Source: Aquipseudomonas alcaligenes_A (GTDB lineage: Bacteria; Pseudomonadota; Gammaproteobacteria; Pseudomonadales; Pseudomonadaceae). From it: 64,000 nucleotides of DNA. This document shows, in pieces, positions 45,375-55,551 of the stretch. The notes under the pieces are model-generated. The model searched no databases. It was not told where the DNA came from and saw nothing but the letters and a program-made list of their open reading frames with translations. The stretch is from assembly GCA_048595745.1 (NCBI GenBank), contig CP184361.1. One strand, given 5' to 3'. The translations under genes and the position numbers were made by a program. Within the stretch, counting starts at the first letter, position 1, and each line of letters starts with the position of its first letter.

Positions 45375-46211
45375 ATGACCGCCGTTCAACCCGCGCTTTT
45401 CACCCCCGCCTGGCACGCCGAACTGGAATTGGCCTACGCCCGCCAGCAGGACTGGACACGCCCGGTGCTGCGCCGCCATCTGGGCCCGCTGCGGGTGCAG
45501 AAACACCTGCACGCCGAAGGCCCGGAAGTGTGCCAGCACATCATCGTGCACCCGCCGGCCGGCATCGCCGGCGGCGACAGCCTCAATCTCTCGGCCAGCG
45601 TCGGCGAGCAGGCCTGGGCACAACTGACCAGCCCAGGTGCGGCCAAGTGGTACCGCGCCAGCAGCGTGGCGCAGCAACGGGTCGAACTGCGCATAGCTCC
45701 CGGCGCCACCCTGGAATGGCTGCCGCAGGAAACCATCGTCTACGCCGGCGCCCAGGCCGAGCTGAGCACCCGCATCGAGCTGGAAGGCGACGCCCGCCTG
45801 TTTTACTGGGACATGGTCGCCCTCGGCCGCCCGGCCGCCGGCGAGCGCTTCGATTCCGGGCATTTCCAGGCCACGCTGGATATCCGCCGCGACGGCCAGC
45901 TGCTGTGGCACGAGCGCCAGCGCGTGGTCGGCGGTGATGGCCTGCTCGACTCCTCCATCGGCCTGGGCGGCCAGCCGGTGTTCGCCACCCTGCTGGCCAG
46001 CGGCGAGATCGATGCCGAATTGCTGGAGCGCTGCCGCGAGCTGCACTGCAGAGGTCGTGGCGACCTGACCCAATTGCCGGGCCTGCTGGTGGCCCGCTGC
46101 CTGGCCGGCGAGGCGCTGCACGCGCGCGCCTGGCTGATCGAACTCTGGCGCCTGTTGCGCCCTGCCCTGCTCGGCCGCGAAGCCGTGCCCCCGCGAATCT
46201 GGAGTACCTGA
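45375..46211 (+). CDS. ureD: urease accessory protein UreD
   Basis: Scaffold that recruits UreF, UreG and apo-urease for nickel insertion. It has 278 residues with typical stretches HIIVHPPAGIAGGDSL, TSPGAAKWYRA and LEWLPQETIVYAGA. Its stop overlaps the ureA start by one base. UreE, UreF and UreG are not in this window, as in P. aeruginosa where they lie further along. Confidence 0.95.
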   Translation: MTAVQPALFTPAWHAELELAYARQQDWTRPVLRRHLGPLRVQKHLHAEGPEVCQHIIVHPPAGIAGGDSLNLSASVGEQAWAQLTSPGAAKWYRASSVAQQRVELRIAPGATLEWLPQETIVYAGAQAELSTRIELEGDARLFYWDMVALGRPAAGERFDSGHFQATLDIRRDGQLLWHERQRVVGGDGLLDSSIGLGGQPVFATLLASGEIDAELLERCRELHCRGRGDLTQLPGLLVARCLAGEALHARAWLIELWRLLRPALLGREAVPPRIWST

Positions 46212-46513
46212 TGGATCTTTCGCCCCGCGAGAAGGACAAGCTGCTGATCTTCACCGCCGGCCTGGTGGCCGAGCGGCGCCTGGCCCGCGGCCTCAAGCTC
46301 AACTACCCGGAGGCCATGGCGCTGATTTCCGCCGCCCTGCTGGAGGGCGCCCGCGACGGCCGCACGGTGGCCGAGCTGATGCACTACGGCACCACCCTGC
46401 TGACCCGCGAACAGGTAATGGAAGGCGTGCCGGAGATGATCCCGGAAATCCAGATCGAAGCGACCTTCCCCGATGGCACCAAGCTTGTAACCGTCCACCA
46501 ACCGATTGCCTGA
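46211..46513 (+). CDS. ureA: urease gamma subunit
   Basis: Structural subunit of nickel urease (urea to ammonia and carbamate). It has 100 residues, the full family length: MDLSPREKDKLLIFTAGLVAERR at the N-terminus and the conserved C-terminal VTVHQPI. It overlaps ureD by one base. Unlike many operons it does not run straight into ureB: a 154-bp structured gap and an acetyltransferase gene come first. Confidence 0.97.
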   Translation: MDLSPREKDKLLIFTAGLVAERRLARGLKLNYPEAMALISAALLEGARDGRTVAELMHYGTTLLTREQVMEGVPEMIPEIQIEATFPDGTKLVTVHQPIA

Positions 46514-46552
46514 GGAAATCGTCCAATGTCTACTGCGCTTGCCCATGCTGCG

Positions 46553-46615
46553 TTGCAAGCCAGCTCGGATTGCTCATTGACAGACGTCAACTGCGCATCC
46601 TCGCCGGCTTGCGCC
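46553..46615. repeat. long imperfect inverted repeat between ureA and the acetyltransferase
   Basis: Arms of about 30 bp (TTGCAAGCCAGCTCGGATTG... and its imperfect complement ending CCTCGCCGGCTTGCGCC) meet at TTGACAGACGTCAA. The flank CTCGCTACGACCTTGAACGA resembles an intergenic repeat I recall from other pseudomonads. It could form a large mRNA hairpin between ureA and ureB. Confidence 0.55.
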
Positions 46616-46667
46616 TTGCCTGAGCTGCGCTCGCTACGACCTTGAACGACTTCCTGGAGACTGAAGA

Positions 46668-47180
46668 ATGATCATTCGCGACGCAGCCGAGGCAGACCTG
46701 CCGGCCCTGCGCGACATCTTCAACGAGGCGGTGCTCAACACCACCGCGATCTGGATGGACAACGTGGTCGACCTGGCCAACCGCCAGGCCTGGTTCGCCG
46801 CCCGCGCCCAGCAGGGCTACCCGATCCTGGTAGCCGAGAGCCCGACAGGCGAGGTGGTCGGCTACGCCTCGTTCGGCGATTGGCGCCCCTTCGACGGCTT
46901 CTGCCACACGGTCGAGCATTCGGTATACATCCGCGCCGACCAGCGCGGCAAAGGCCTCGGCCCGCTGCTGCTGGCCGCACTGATCGAGCGCGCCAAGGCC
47001 TGCGACAAGCACGTGATGGTCGCCGCTATCGAGAGCGGCAACGCCGCCTCGATCCGCCTGCACCAGCGCCTCGGCTTCGCCATCACCGGGCAGATGCCCC
47101 AGGTGGGCCGCAAGTTCGGGCGCTGGCTGGACCTGACCTTCATGCAACTGATCCTCACCCCGGAGCGCAGCGCACCATGA
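46668..47180 (+). CDS. GNAT acetyltransferase (phosphinothricin / methionine sulfoximine type)
   Basis: A 170-residue GNAT enzyme. The acetyl-CoA pyrophosphate loop QRGKGLG, the N-terminal IRDAAEADLPALRDIFNEAV and GYASFGDWRPFDGF match the pat/bar-like subgroup. The P. aeruginosa counterpart at this place acetylates methionine sulfoximine and sulfone, glutamine-synthetase inhibitors, as I recall. That would fit a nitrogen locus. Its stop overlaps the ureB start (ATGA), so it is within the urease operon. Confidence 0.88.
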   Translation: MIIRDAAEADLPALRDIFNEAVLNTTAIWMDNVVDLANRQAWFAARAQQGYPILVAESPTGEVVGYASFGDWRPFDGFCHTVEHSVYIRADQRGKGLGPLLLAALIERAKACDKHVMVAAIESGNAASIRLHQRLGFAITGQMPQVGRKFGRWLDLTFMQLILTPERSAP

Positions 47181-47481
47181 TCCCCGGCGAATACCAGATC
47201 CAGGACGGCGAGATCGAACTCAACGCCGGCCGCCGCACCCTCAAGCTCAGCGTGGCCAACAGCGGCGACCGGCCGATCCAGGTCGGCTCGCACTACCACT
47301 TCTTCGAAACCAACGACGCCCTCGCCTTCGACCGCGCCAGCGCGCGGGGCATGCGCCTGAACATCCCGGCCGGCACCGCGGTGCGCTTCGAGCCGGGGCA
47401 GAGCCGCGAGGTCGAGCTGGTGGAACTGGCCGGCGCGCGCCGGGTGTTCGGCTTCGCCGGACACGTGATGGGGGACCTGTG

Positions 47482-47482
<1 letters not shown>
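47177..47482 (+). CDS. ureB: urease beta subunit
   Basis: A 101-residue structural subunit (MIPGEYQIQDGEIELNAGR, VGSHYHFFETN, FAGHVMG are diagnostic). The ATG lies inside the end of the acetyltransferase gene and its TGA overlaps the ureC ATG by one base, so the three reading frames are translationally coupled. Confidence 0.96.
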
Positions 47483-49182
<1,700 letters not shown>

Positions 49183-49195
49183 GCGAGGGGGCACG

Positions 49196-49462
49196 TCAGC
49201 GCAGCTGGCTGTCCTTGCTGCCGCGCCGGTTGTAGCCGCTGAACGCGGCCTGCTCGCGGTCATGTACTGCCTGGCAGTTCATGCACAGGCGCACGCCCGG
49301 CACCGCCTGGCGCCGCGCCTCGGGAATGGGCGCATCGCACTCGGCACACTTCATCAGGCTCTCGCCGCGCGGCAACTGGCTACGCGCACGGGCGATGGCC
49401 TCTTCGATGCTGCTGTCGATCTGCTCCTGCACCGCACCGTCATTGGTCCAACCTCCGGCCAT
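49196..49462 (-). CDS. DksA/TraR-type C4 zinc-finger protein
   Basis: An 88-residue protein with a short helical N-terminus and a C4 zinc finger C-x2-C-x17-C-x2-C (CAEC...CMNC). It is much shorter than DksA and lacks the coiled-coil with acidic tip, so it resembles the YbiI/TraR-like short members. ATG 49462 has GGAGG 6 nt upstream. Whether it binds RNA polymerase is unknown. Confidence 0.82.
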   Translation of the reverse strand: MAGGWTNDGAVQEQIDSSIEEAIARARSQLPRGESLMKCAECDAPIPEARRQAVPGVRLCMNCQAVHDREQAAFSGYNRRGSKDSQLR

Positions 49463-49539
49463 GGGCACCTCCACACCGTCGTATCTCCGGCAGGTATGCG
49501 CGCGTCAGGCCGGGAATGCAAGCTGGCACGGGCTGCCGG

Positions 49540-50403
49540 TTACTCCTTGACGTTCATGTACTCGCGGGCCCAGACGATGTAGTCCTCGGGCTGGGTGTAC
49601 TTGTGTGTCAGCTCGGTGGCGTTAAGGTCGCTGGCCGCGATGCCGCGCTGCTCGCGCAGGCAGTCGTAGGTCGCCTTGATCGCCGCGAAATAGGCGGCAT
49701 GCCCGTCGACCACGATGCGTACGCCGAGGCTGGCCAGGCGCGCATCGTCACGTAGCGAGGGATTGCCATAGCTCACCAGCATCAGCGGCACACTGAGGTT
49801 CTGCGCGATCGCCTCAAGGTGCTCGAAGTCCCGCACGCCGACCATGCAGATGCCATCGGCGCCAGCTGCCTGGTAGGCGCGGGTGCGGCGGATCACTTCA
49901 TCCAGATCAAGCACACCGGCATGCGTACGCGCGATGATGGCCAGGTCCGGATCGACGCGCGCCTCCAGCGCTGCGCGGATCTTGCCAACGCCCTCGTCGA
50001 CACCGATCAGGTCGGTTGACTTGCGGCCAAACTGCGCCGGCAACAGGGTGTCCTCGAGCGTCAGGGCGGCCACGCCAGCACGCTCCAGTTCGACCACCGT
50101 GCGCATGACATTGAGCGCGTTGCCATAACCGTGGTCGGCATCGGCGATGACGGGCAGGCGCGCTACCCGGCCAATGCGCGTGGCCTGTTCGACGAACTCG
50201 CTAAGGGTGATCAGGGCGAAGTCCGGTGCAGCCAGAACTTGTAGTGAAGCTACAGAACCACCCAGGATTCCAACTTCGAACCCTAGGTCAGCGGCAATCC
50301 TGGCAGACATCGGATCGAACACCGAGGCCGTGTGATAACAGGCGTTTGACGCCATAAGCGCTCGAAATTGCGCTCGAAGATCGTGATGAGAGGCTCTTTG
50401 CAT
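49540..50403 (-). CDS. oxaloacetate decarboxylase of the isocitrate lyase / PEP mutase family
   Basis: A 287-residue TIM-barrel enzyme; length and sequence closely follow the P. aeruginosa protein shown to decarboxylate oxaloacetate to pyruvate. Mg2+-binding ADADHGYGN and the loop EDTLLPAQFGRKSTDL are present. ATG 50403 (MQRASHHDL) is the family start; an upstream in-frame start at 50472 would run through the operator-like palindromes. Two TGTAG-N5-CTACA palindromes lie upstream and a third inside the gene. Confidence 0.9.
   Translation of the reverse strand: MQRASHHDLRAQFRALMASNACYHTASVFDPMSARIAADLGFEVGILGGSVASLQVLAAPDFALITLSEFVEQATRIGRVARLPVIADADHGYGNALNVMRTVVELERAGVAALTLEDTLLPAQFGRKSTDLIGVDEGVGKIRAALEARVDPDLAIIARTHAGVLDLDEVIRRTRAYQAAGADGICMVGVRDFEHLEAIAQNLSVPLMLVSYGNPSLRDDARLASLGVRIVVDGHAAYFAAIKATYDCLREQRGIAASDLNATELTHKYTQPEDYIVWAREYMNVKE
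50240..50254. promoter_or_regulatory. HexR-like palindrome inside the oxaloacetate decarboxylase gene
   Basis: TGTAGTGAAGCTACA: perfect TGTAG/CTACA arms with 5 bp between, about 150 bp inside the gene and in line with the two upstream sites. Confidence 0.5.
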
Positions 50404-50446
50404 GGAAGGCGTTCTACTGAATCGTTTCTGTTCTGCAGGCAGATTA

Positions 50447-50461
50447 TGTAGCAAAACTACA
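50447..50461. promoter_or_regulatory. HexR-like palindrome 1 upstream of oxaloacetate decarboxylase
   Basis: TGTAGCAAAACTACA has perfect 5-bp arms. It lies 44 bp upstream of the start codon and 25 bp centre to centre from the next copy. Confidence 0.6.
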
Positions 50462-50471
50462 AGCCACGTCA

Positions 50472-50486
50472 TGTAGTAAAACTACA
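50472..50486. promoter_or_regulatory. HexR-like palindrome 2 upstream of oxaloacetate decarboxylase
   Basis: TGTAGTAAAACTACA is a palindrome with 6-bp arms around AAA, matching the pattern TGTARTNNNAYTACA that I recall for the RpiR-family repressor HexR. Confidence 0.65.
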
Positions 50487-50529
50487 GAATACCGAGAGCC
50501 GCGTCATTGCCTGTGGCGCACACCTTAGC

Positions 50530-50551
50530 CTGCCCGCGAAACAGCGGGCAG
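50530..50551 (-). terminator. hairpin after the periplasmic binding-protein gene
   Basis: CTGCCCGC-GAAACA-GCGGGCAG is an 8-bp stem immediately downstream of the minus-strand stop codon at 50557. No T tract follows, so Rho-independent action is uncertain. Confidence 0.5.
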
Positions 50552-50556
50552 CACTC

Positions 50557-51297
50557 CTAGGGTTGCGCCGTTTTCGGCAGCCAGCGACCCTGGATACCGC
50601 GCAGGGTGCCGTCCCGATGCATGCCATCAAGCTCGCGCTGCCATTGCGCCACCAGCGCCGGCGAGGTCAGTGGGGAAAAGGCGATGTAGTAGTCGGACTG
50701 CATGAAGGCCAGGTGTGCCTGCACCTCCTCCGGCGTCAGCCCGCCACTGGCCAGCTCCTCGCGCAAGGTCAGGTCTTCGGTGGCAATCAGCTTGACCCTG
50801 CCATGCTTGAGCATGGTCACCATCTGCTTCGAGCCCGGGACACCATAGAGATTGTTGAAGCCCATGCGTTCGAGCGTCTCGTAGGTGTACCACTGCTTGG
50901 GCAGGGCCACTGTGCCGGCACGTGCGGCATCCTCCAGGGTGTCGATGCGCAGGTTACTGGCCTTCAGCGAGTAGAACCTGGTGTTTCCCTGCAGGATGGG
51001 ACCAACCCACTGGAACAGTGACTCACGCTCGGCCGTGCGCACGACGGAGAATAGACCGGTATCGACGTCGCTTTTGGCCAGCGTGTAGGCACGCGTCCAG
51101 GGCAGCAACTCTATGGTGGCCTGGCTACCCGTGCGCCGAATGAGTTCTCGTACCACTTCCACCGAGTAGCCATCAGGCTGGCCATCACGCAGGAAACTGG
51201 TCGGCGGCGCCTCCTCCGTCAGCAGCCGCAACTCCGCAGCTGCCAGCACGGGCAACAGCGCGCAATACATCAGCCAAAACCGAACCAGTCTCCGCAT
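50557..51297 (-). CDS. periplasmic substrate-binding protein, SBP_bac_3 family (orphan)
   Basis: A 246-residue protein with a signal peptide (cleavage near LAAA-EL, about 21) and the two-lobed fold of polar amino-acid binding proteins (EEAPPTSFLRDGQPDGYSVEVVREL; later PDGY-like and FSPLTSP stretches). There are no permease or ATPase genes beside it. Orphan proteins of this kind can feed a distant transporter or be enzymes or sensors. The ligand is unknown. Confidence 0.82.
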   Translation of the reverse strand: MRRLVRFWLMYCALLPVLAAAELRLLTEEAPPTSFLRDGQPDGYSVEVVRELIRRTGSQATIELLPWTRAYTLAKSDVDTGLFSVVRTAERESLFQWVGPILQGNTRFYSLKASNLRIDTLEDAARAGTVALPKQWYTYETLERMGFNNLYGVPGSKQMVTMLKHGRVKLIATEDLTLREELASGGLTPEEVQAHLAFMQSDYYIAFSPLTSPALVAQWQRELDGMHRDGTLRGIQGRWLPKTAQP

Positions 51298-51532
51298 CCG
51301 CCGACTCCTCCCCGTGCCATTCAGCCTAGCTCAGGCCGGGCAACATGCCCGCGCACCGTCGCCTCTGGGCCTCGTCAAAGGCGGAACGGCGCTGGAACCA
51401 TGCCGGCAATACGCCGCTGACTGCGCCCGGGTCTCCCAGACATCTTGGCGTGCACCAGGATTCCCGACGATTGCCTGCACAAGGCAGCATGCACTCGCAT
51501 AGAATGCGCGGCCGTTTTTTCCGGAGCGCAGC

Positions 51533-52798
51533 ATGAATCCATCCCGTCCCGCCAATGCCCTGGGTATCGACTTCGGTACCTCCAACTCCACCGTCGGCTG
51601 GTGGCGACCAGGCATGGAGCCGTTGCTGGCACTGGAAGACGGCAAGATCACCCTGCCTTCGGTGATCTTCTTCAACACCGAGGAGCGCCGTCCGGTTTAT
51701 GGTCGCCAGGCCCTGCACGAATACCTGGAAGGCTATGAAGGGCGCTTGATGCGCGCACTGAAAAGCCTGCTCGGCTCCAAGCTGCTGAAAAGCGAAACCA
51801 CCGTACTGGGCAGCGCCCTGCCCTTTCGCGATCTGCTCGGCTTCTTCATCGGCGAGCTGAAAAAGCGCGCCGAGAGCCAGGCCGAGCGCGAATTCGAACA
51901 AGTGGTGCTGGGCCGCCCGGTGTTCTTCGTCGACGATGATCCACTCGCCGATGCCGAGGCCGCCAACACCCTGCTGGCAGTGGCGCACAAACTCGGCTTC
52001 AAGGACGTGTCCTTCCAGTTCGAGCCGATCGCCGCGGCCTTCGACTACGAGCGCACGATCCAACGCGAGGAGCTGGTGCTGATCGTCGACATCGGCGGCG
52101 GTACCTCGGACTTCTCCCTGGTGCGCCTGGTCCCGCAGCGTCGCGAGCTGAATGAGCGCCAGGACGACATCCTCGCCACCGGCGGCGTGCACATCGGCGG
52201 TACCGACTTCGACAAGCAGCTGAGCCTGGACGGGGTGATGCCGCTGTTCGGCTACGGCAGCCGGATGAAGAGCGACGCGCTGATGCCCACCAGCCACCAC
52301 CTCAACCTGGCCACCTGGCACACCATCAACGCGGTGTACGCACAGAAGGCCCAGCTGGCGCTGAAAAACATGCGCTACGACATAGTCGATCCAACCGGCG
52401 TCGACCGCCTGCTGCGCCTCACCGAGCAACGCGCCGGCCACTGGCTGGCGATGCAGGTGGAAGAGGCGAAGATCGCCCTGACCGAGCAGGATAGCCACCG
52501 CATCGACCTGACACGCATCGAGGATGACCTGCAGGTGCTGCTCGACCGGCCGCTGTTCGACCAGGCCATCGACGGCCTGCTGCAGCGCATTCGCGCCGGT
52601 GTCGACGAGTTGCTGAACCGCGCCGGCGTGCGCCATGCCGAAGTGGACACGATCTTCTTCACCGGCGGCTCCAGCAGCGTACCGGCCCTGCGCCAGAGCG
52701 TCGCCGCCCTGTTGCCCAACGCCCGCGCCACTGAGGGCAACAGCTTCGGCAGCATCGGCAGCGGCCTGGCCATCGAAGCCGCGCGTCGTTACGGCTGA
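51533..52798 (+). CDS. yegD: Hsp70-family chaperone-like ATPase (YegD type)
   Basis: A 421-residue actin-fold protein related to the DnaK nucleotide-binding domain, without the C-terminal substrate domain. Phosphate-1 loop GIDFGTSNST, phosphate-2 IVDIGGGTSDFS and adenosine motif FFTGGSSSVPALRQ are intact, so ATP binding is expected. The cellular role of YegD is not settled. TAGAAT at 51500-51505 is a possible -10 element. Confidence 0.9.
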   Translation: MNPSRPANALGIDFGTSNSTVGWWRPGMEPLLALEDGKITLPSVIFFNTEERRPVYGRQALHEYLEGYEGRLMRALKSLLGSKLLKSETTVLGSALPFRDLLGFFIGELKKRAESQAEREFEQVVLGRPVFFVDDDPLADAEAANTLLAVAHKLGFKDVSFQFEPIAAAFDYERTIQREELVLIVDIGGGTSDFSLVRLVPQRRELNERQDDILATGGVHIGGTDFDKQLSLDGVMPLFGYGSRMKSDALMPTSHHLNLATWHTINAVYAQKAQLALKNMRYDIVDPTGVDRLLRLTEQRAGHWLAMQVEEAKIALTEQDSHRIDLTRIEDDLQVLLDRPLFDQAIDGLLQRIRAGVDELLNRAGVRHAEVDTIFFTGGSSSVPALRQSVAALLPNARATEGNSFGSIGSGLAIEAARRYG

Positions 52799-52876
52799 GC
52801 CGTTGGCGCGCCCGGCTGCTGCACGCCAAGCCCGGGCGCGCTAGGGTTAGGCCTTCGCCCACTTACGGAGATCGCC

Positions 52877-53074
52877 ATGCGCAATGCCCTGCTTCTCGCC
52901 AGCCTGCTCGCCCTCGCCGCCTGCGACGGCGGCGCGGCCACTGCCACCACCGCCAAGCTGCAAGCCGACAAGGCGCAGCAGGCCCAGCAGCAGATGGAGC
53001 AGCTCAAGCAGCAGATCGATCAGGTCAATGCCCAGAGCCAGCAACGCCTGCAGGAGCAGCTGGACCAGCAGTGA
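52877..53074 (+). CDS. small coiled-coil lipoprotein
   Basis: A 65-residue protein: signal peptide with lipobox LAAC (lipidated Cys at 16), then an Ala/Thr stretch and a Gln/Leu-rich amphipathic helix (about 28-65), predicted to be a coiled coil. Asp follows the Cys, which by the Lol rule in E. coli would keep it in the inner membrane; Pseudomonas sorting differs. GGAG lies about 8 nt upstream. No family recognised. Confidence 0.75.
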   Translation: MRNALLLASLLALAACDGGAATATTAKLQADKAQQAQQQMEQLKQQIDQVNAQSQQRLQEQLDQQ

Positions 53075-53099
53075 AGCCGTGCGCCAGAGCAGTCCCGCA

Positions 53100-53159
53100 G
53101 TAGCCCGGAGGCAATCCGGAGGGCGGTACTGCCTGCTTCCCGGATTGCATCCGAGCTAC
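53100..53159. repeat. GTAGCCCGGAT-type inverted repeat
   Basis: Outer arms GTAGCCCGGAGGCAATCCGG and CCGGATTGCATCCGAGCTAC are imperfect complements (18 of 20 pair) around a 20-bp centre. It is an intergenic repeat of the kind frequent in Pseudomonas; one arm resembles the hairpin after urtA. Confidence 0.65.
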
Positions 53160-53176
53160 GACAGGGTTAGTGCAAC

Positions 53177-53206
53177 AAAAAGGCCGGGCAAATGCCCGGC
53201 CTTTTT
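53177..53206. terminator. bidirectional intrinsic terminator
   Basis: AAAAAGGCCGGGC-AAAT-GCCCGGCCTTTTT is a perfect stem. It serves the lipoprotein gene on one strand and lptG on the other. Confidence 0.92.
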
Positions 53207-53221
53207 ATTGGCTCAGCCTAA

Positions 53222-54283
53222 TCAGGCGGCGCGGCGCAACAGGAAGAAGCCAGCCAAGGCACAGATCCCCGCCGGCACCACCACGGCCAGCAGCGGCGAG
53301 AAGCCGAACACCAGGCTGGACGGCCCCAGCAGGTCCTGGGCGATGCGGAACACGAAGCCCACCAGCACGCCGGTGAACACGCGCTGGCCAAGTGTCACCG
53401 AACGCAGCGGGCCGAAGATGAAGGAGATCGCCATCAGCACCAGCGCGGCGGTCACCAGCGGCTGCAGCACCTTGGTCCAGAACGCCAGCCAGTAGCTGCC
53501 ATTACTCAGCCCCTGCTCACCCAGGTAATGGATATAGCGCCACAAACCGCTGATCGACAGCGCATCCGGCGCCAGCACCACGGTGCCGAGCAGCTGCGGC
53601 GTGAGCTCGATGTCCCAGCGCTGACTGTCGGCCTGCTGCACCTCGGTGCGCTTGTCGTGGAACAGGGTGGTCTTCACCTCTTCCAGCTGCCAGTGGTCGC
53701 CCTGATACTGGGCGCGACGGGCGAAGCTGGCGGCTTGCAGCTTGCGCTGTTCGTCGAACTGGTAGCGGGTGACGCCGATCAGCTTGCCGCCCGGCTGCAC
53801 GGCGTTGATGTGCACGTACTCCTGGCCCTGGCGATGCCACAGGCCATGCCTGGAACTCTGCGCCTCGCCGCCGCCCTGGGCCAGAGACCGATGGGCCTGG
53901 GCCTGGTTCTCGCTCCAGGGCGCCAGGTACTCGCCGATCAGCACACCGACCAGCATCAGCACCAGCATGGGCTTCATCACCGCCCAGACGATGCGCCCGA
54001 CCGACACGCCAGCAGCGCGCATGATGGTCAGTTCGCTGTTGCTGGCCAGGCTGCCGAGGCCGATCAGGCAGCCGATCAGCGCGGCCATCGGCAGCATTTC
54101 GTAGGCGCGCCGCGGCAGGGTCAGCACCACATAGATCAGTGCCTCCAGGGTGCCGTAGCTATCGCTGAGGTCGCCCAGCTCGTCGATGAAGGCAAACAAC
54201 AGGGCCAGGCCGACGATGATGCCGAGTACCGAGAGGATGGCCAGGAAGACACTGGTACCGATATAGCGGTCGAGCTTATGCAT
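53222..54283 (-). CDS. lptG: LPS export ABC transporter permease LptG
   Basis: Inner-membrane half-permease of the LptB2FG machine that extracts LPS and passes it to LptC. It has 353 residues: helices at about 10-35, 55-80 and 95-118, a periplasmic beta-jellyroll domain (about 125-265) and three C-terminal helices (about 270-350). ATG 54283 has GGAG 7 nt upstream. Its first 8 nt overlap the end of lptF, so the pair is translationally coupled. Confidence 0.95.
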   Translation of the reverse strand: MHKLDRYIGTSVFLAILSVLGIIVGLALLFAFIDELGDLSDSYGTLEALIYVVLTLPRRAYEMLPMAALIGCLIGLGSLASNSELTIMRAAGVSVGRIVWAVMKPMLVLMLVGVLIGEYLAPWSENQAQAHRSLAQGGGEAQSSRHGLWHRQGQEYVHINAVQPGGKLIGVTRYQFDEQRKLQAASFARRAQYQGDHWQLEEVKTTLFHDKRTEVQQADSQRWDIELTPQLLGTVVLAPDALSISGLWRYIHYLGEQGLSNGSYWLAFWTKVLQPLVTAALVLMAISFIFGPLRSVTLGQRVFTGVLVGFVFRIAQDLLGPSSLVFGFSPLLAVVVPAGICALAGFFLLRRAA

Positions 54284-55409
54284 GGGCCATCTCCTTGACT
54301 GCACGGCGACTGGCCAGCTTGAGTTTCATCGGTTGCCAGAGGAACAGTGCGGCGCCGATCAGCAGGAACAACCCGTGCACCCACCACAGGCCCAGCTCCA
54401 TGGGAATCTTGCCCTTGTCCAGCTGGCCGCGCGCGCCGATCAACAGCGCCAGGTAGGCCATATACAGCAGGATTGCCGGCAACAGCTTGAGGAAGCGGCC
54501 CTGGCGCGGATTGACCCGTGCCAGCGGCACCGCCAGCAGGGTGACGATGAATACCAGCAGCGGAATGGACAGGCGCCACTGCAGCTCGGCCTGGTAGCGC
54601 GGTTCGTCACTGCCGATCAGCTCGCGGGTGGGGATCGCTTCGCGCTCGCCGATCTCGGCGCTGACGCTGGGCTTGGGCAGCAGCACGCCGTGGGTTTCGT
54701 AACGGGTGGCGCGGTAGTCGGCCTGACCGGGATTGCCGTCGTAGCGGTAACCGTTCTCCAGGATCAGGTAGCGGCTGCCGTCCGCCTGGATCACCTGCCG
54801 CCCCTTCTCGGCCACCAGCACGGTGATGCCACTCTGCTTCGGCTTCTCACCCTCGACCTGGCGCTGCATGCGCTTCTCGCTGATGAACACGCCGGCCAGC
54901 TGGCCACGGTCGTCGGACAGGCCCTCGGTGTAGGTCACCCGCGAGCCGTCCTTCATCGCCTGGAAACGCCCCGGCACCAGGGTATCGAACTCGGTCATGG
55001 CGTCCTGCTGGTTGAAGATCTTCGCCACTTCTGCCACGCCCTGCGGCGCCAGGCCCAGGCTCAGCCAGGCGACGATCACGGCGACGATGGCGGCCGGCGC
55101 CATGCTGTAGCCGAGCAGGCGGCGGTTGCTCATGCCGGTGGCGGACAGCACGGTCATCTCGCTATCCAGGTACAGGCGCCCGTAGGCCAGCAGGATGCCG
55201 AGGAACAGACCCAGCGGCAGGATCAGCTGGAGGAAGCCGGGCATGCGGTAGCCCATGATCAGGAACAGCACGCTCGGGTCCAGCACTCCCTGTGCGGCCT
55301 GGGCCAGGTACTTGATGAAACGCCCGCTCATGATGATCACCAGCAGCACGGCGCTCACGGCGCTGAGGGTCACCAGCACTTCGCGGGACAGATAACGGAA
55401 GACGATCAA
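54276..55409 (-). CDS. lptF: LPS export ABC transporter permease LptF
   Basis: Partner half-permease of LptG, 377 residues: N-terminal helices (about 8-120), periplasmic beta-jellyroll (about 130-285), C-terminal helices (about 290-370). The start is TTG 55409 (MIVFRYLSREVL), which matches the family and has GGAG 8 nt upstream; another TTG at 55445 is less likely. It is divergent from pepA across a 142-bp gap, the conserved gammaproteobacterial arrangement. Confidence 0.95.
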   Translation of the reverse strand: MIVFRYLSREVLVTLSAVSAVLLVIIMSGRFIKYLAQAAQGVLDPSVLFLIMGYRMPGFLQLILPLGLFLGILLAYGRLYLDSEMTVLSATGMSNRRLLGYSMAPAAIVAVIVAWLSLGLAPQGVAEVAKIFNQQDAMTEFDTLVPGRFQAMKDGSRVTYTEGLSDDRGQLAGVFISEKRMQRQVEGEKPKQSGITVLVAEKGRQVIQADGSRYLILENGYRYDGNPGQADYRATRYETHGVLLPKPSVSAEIGEREAIPTRELIGSDEPRYQAELQWRLSIPLLVFIVTLLAVPLARVNPRQGRFLKLLPAILLYMAYLALLIGARGQLDKGKIPMELGLWWVHGLFLLIGAALFLWQPMKLKLASRRAVKEMAHA

Positions 55410-55551
55410 ACCGGACGCTCCAGGGTTGTCAGGCTCAGGCGGCAACGCTCACACTAGCCGCACTCGGTTGCACGGCCCGCCACGGCGGACCTCGAAAAAA
55501 TAGCCGGCATTATCCTGCAAACCCGACTCTTTGTCTTGGGGACAGCTCACC

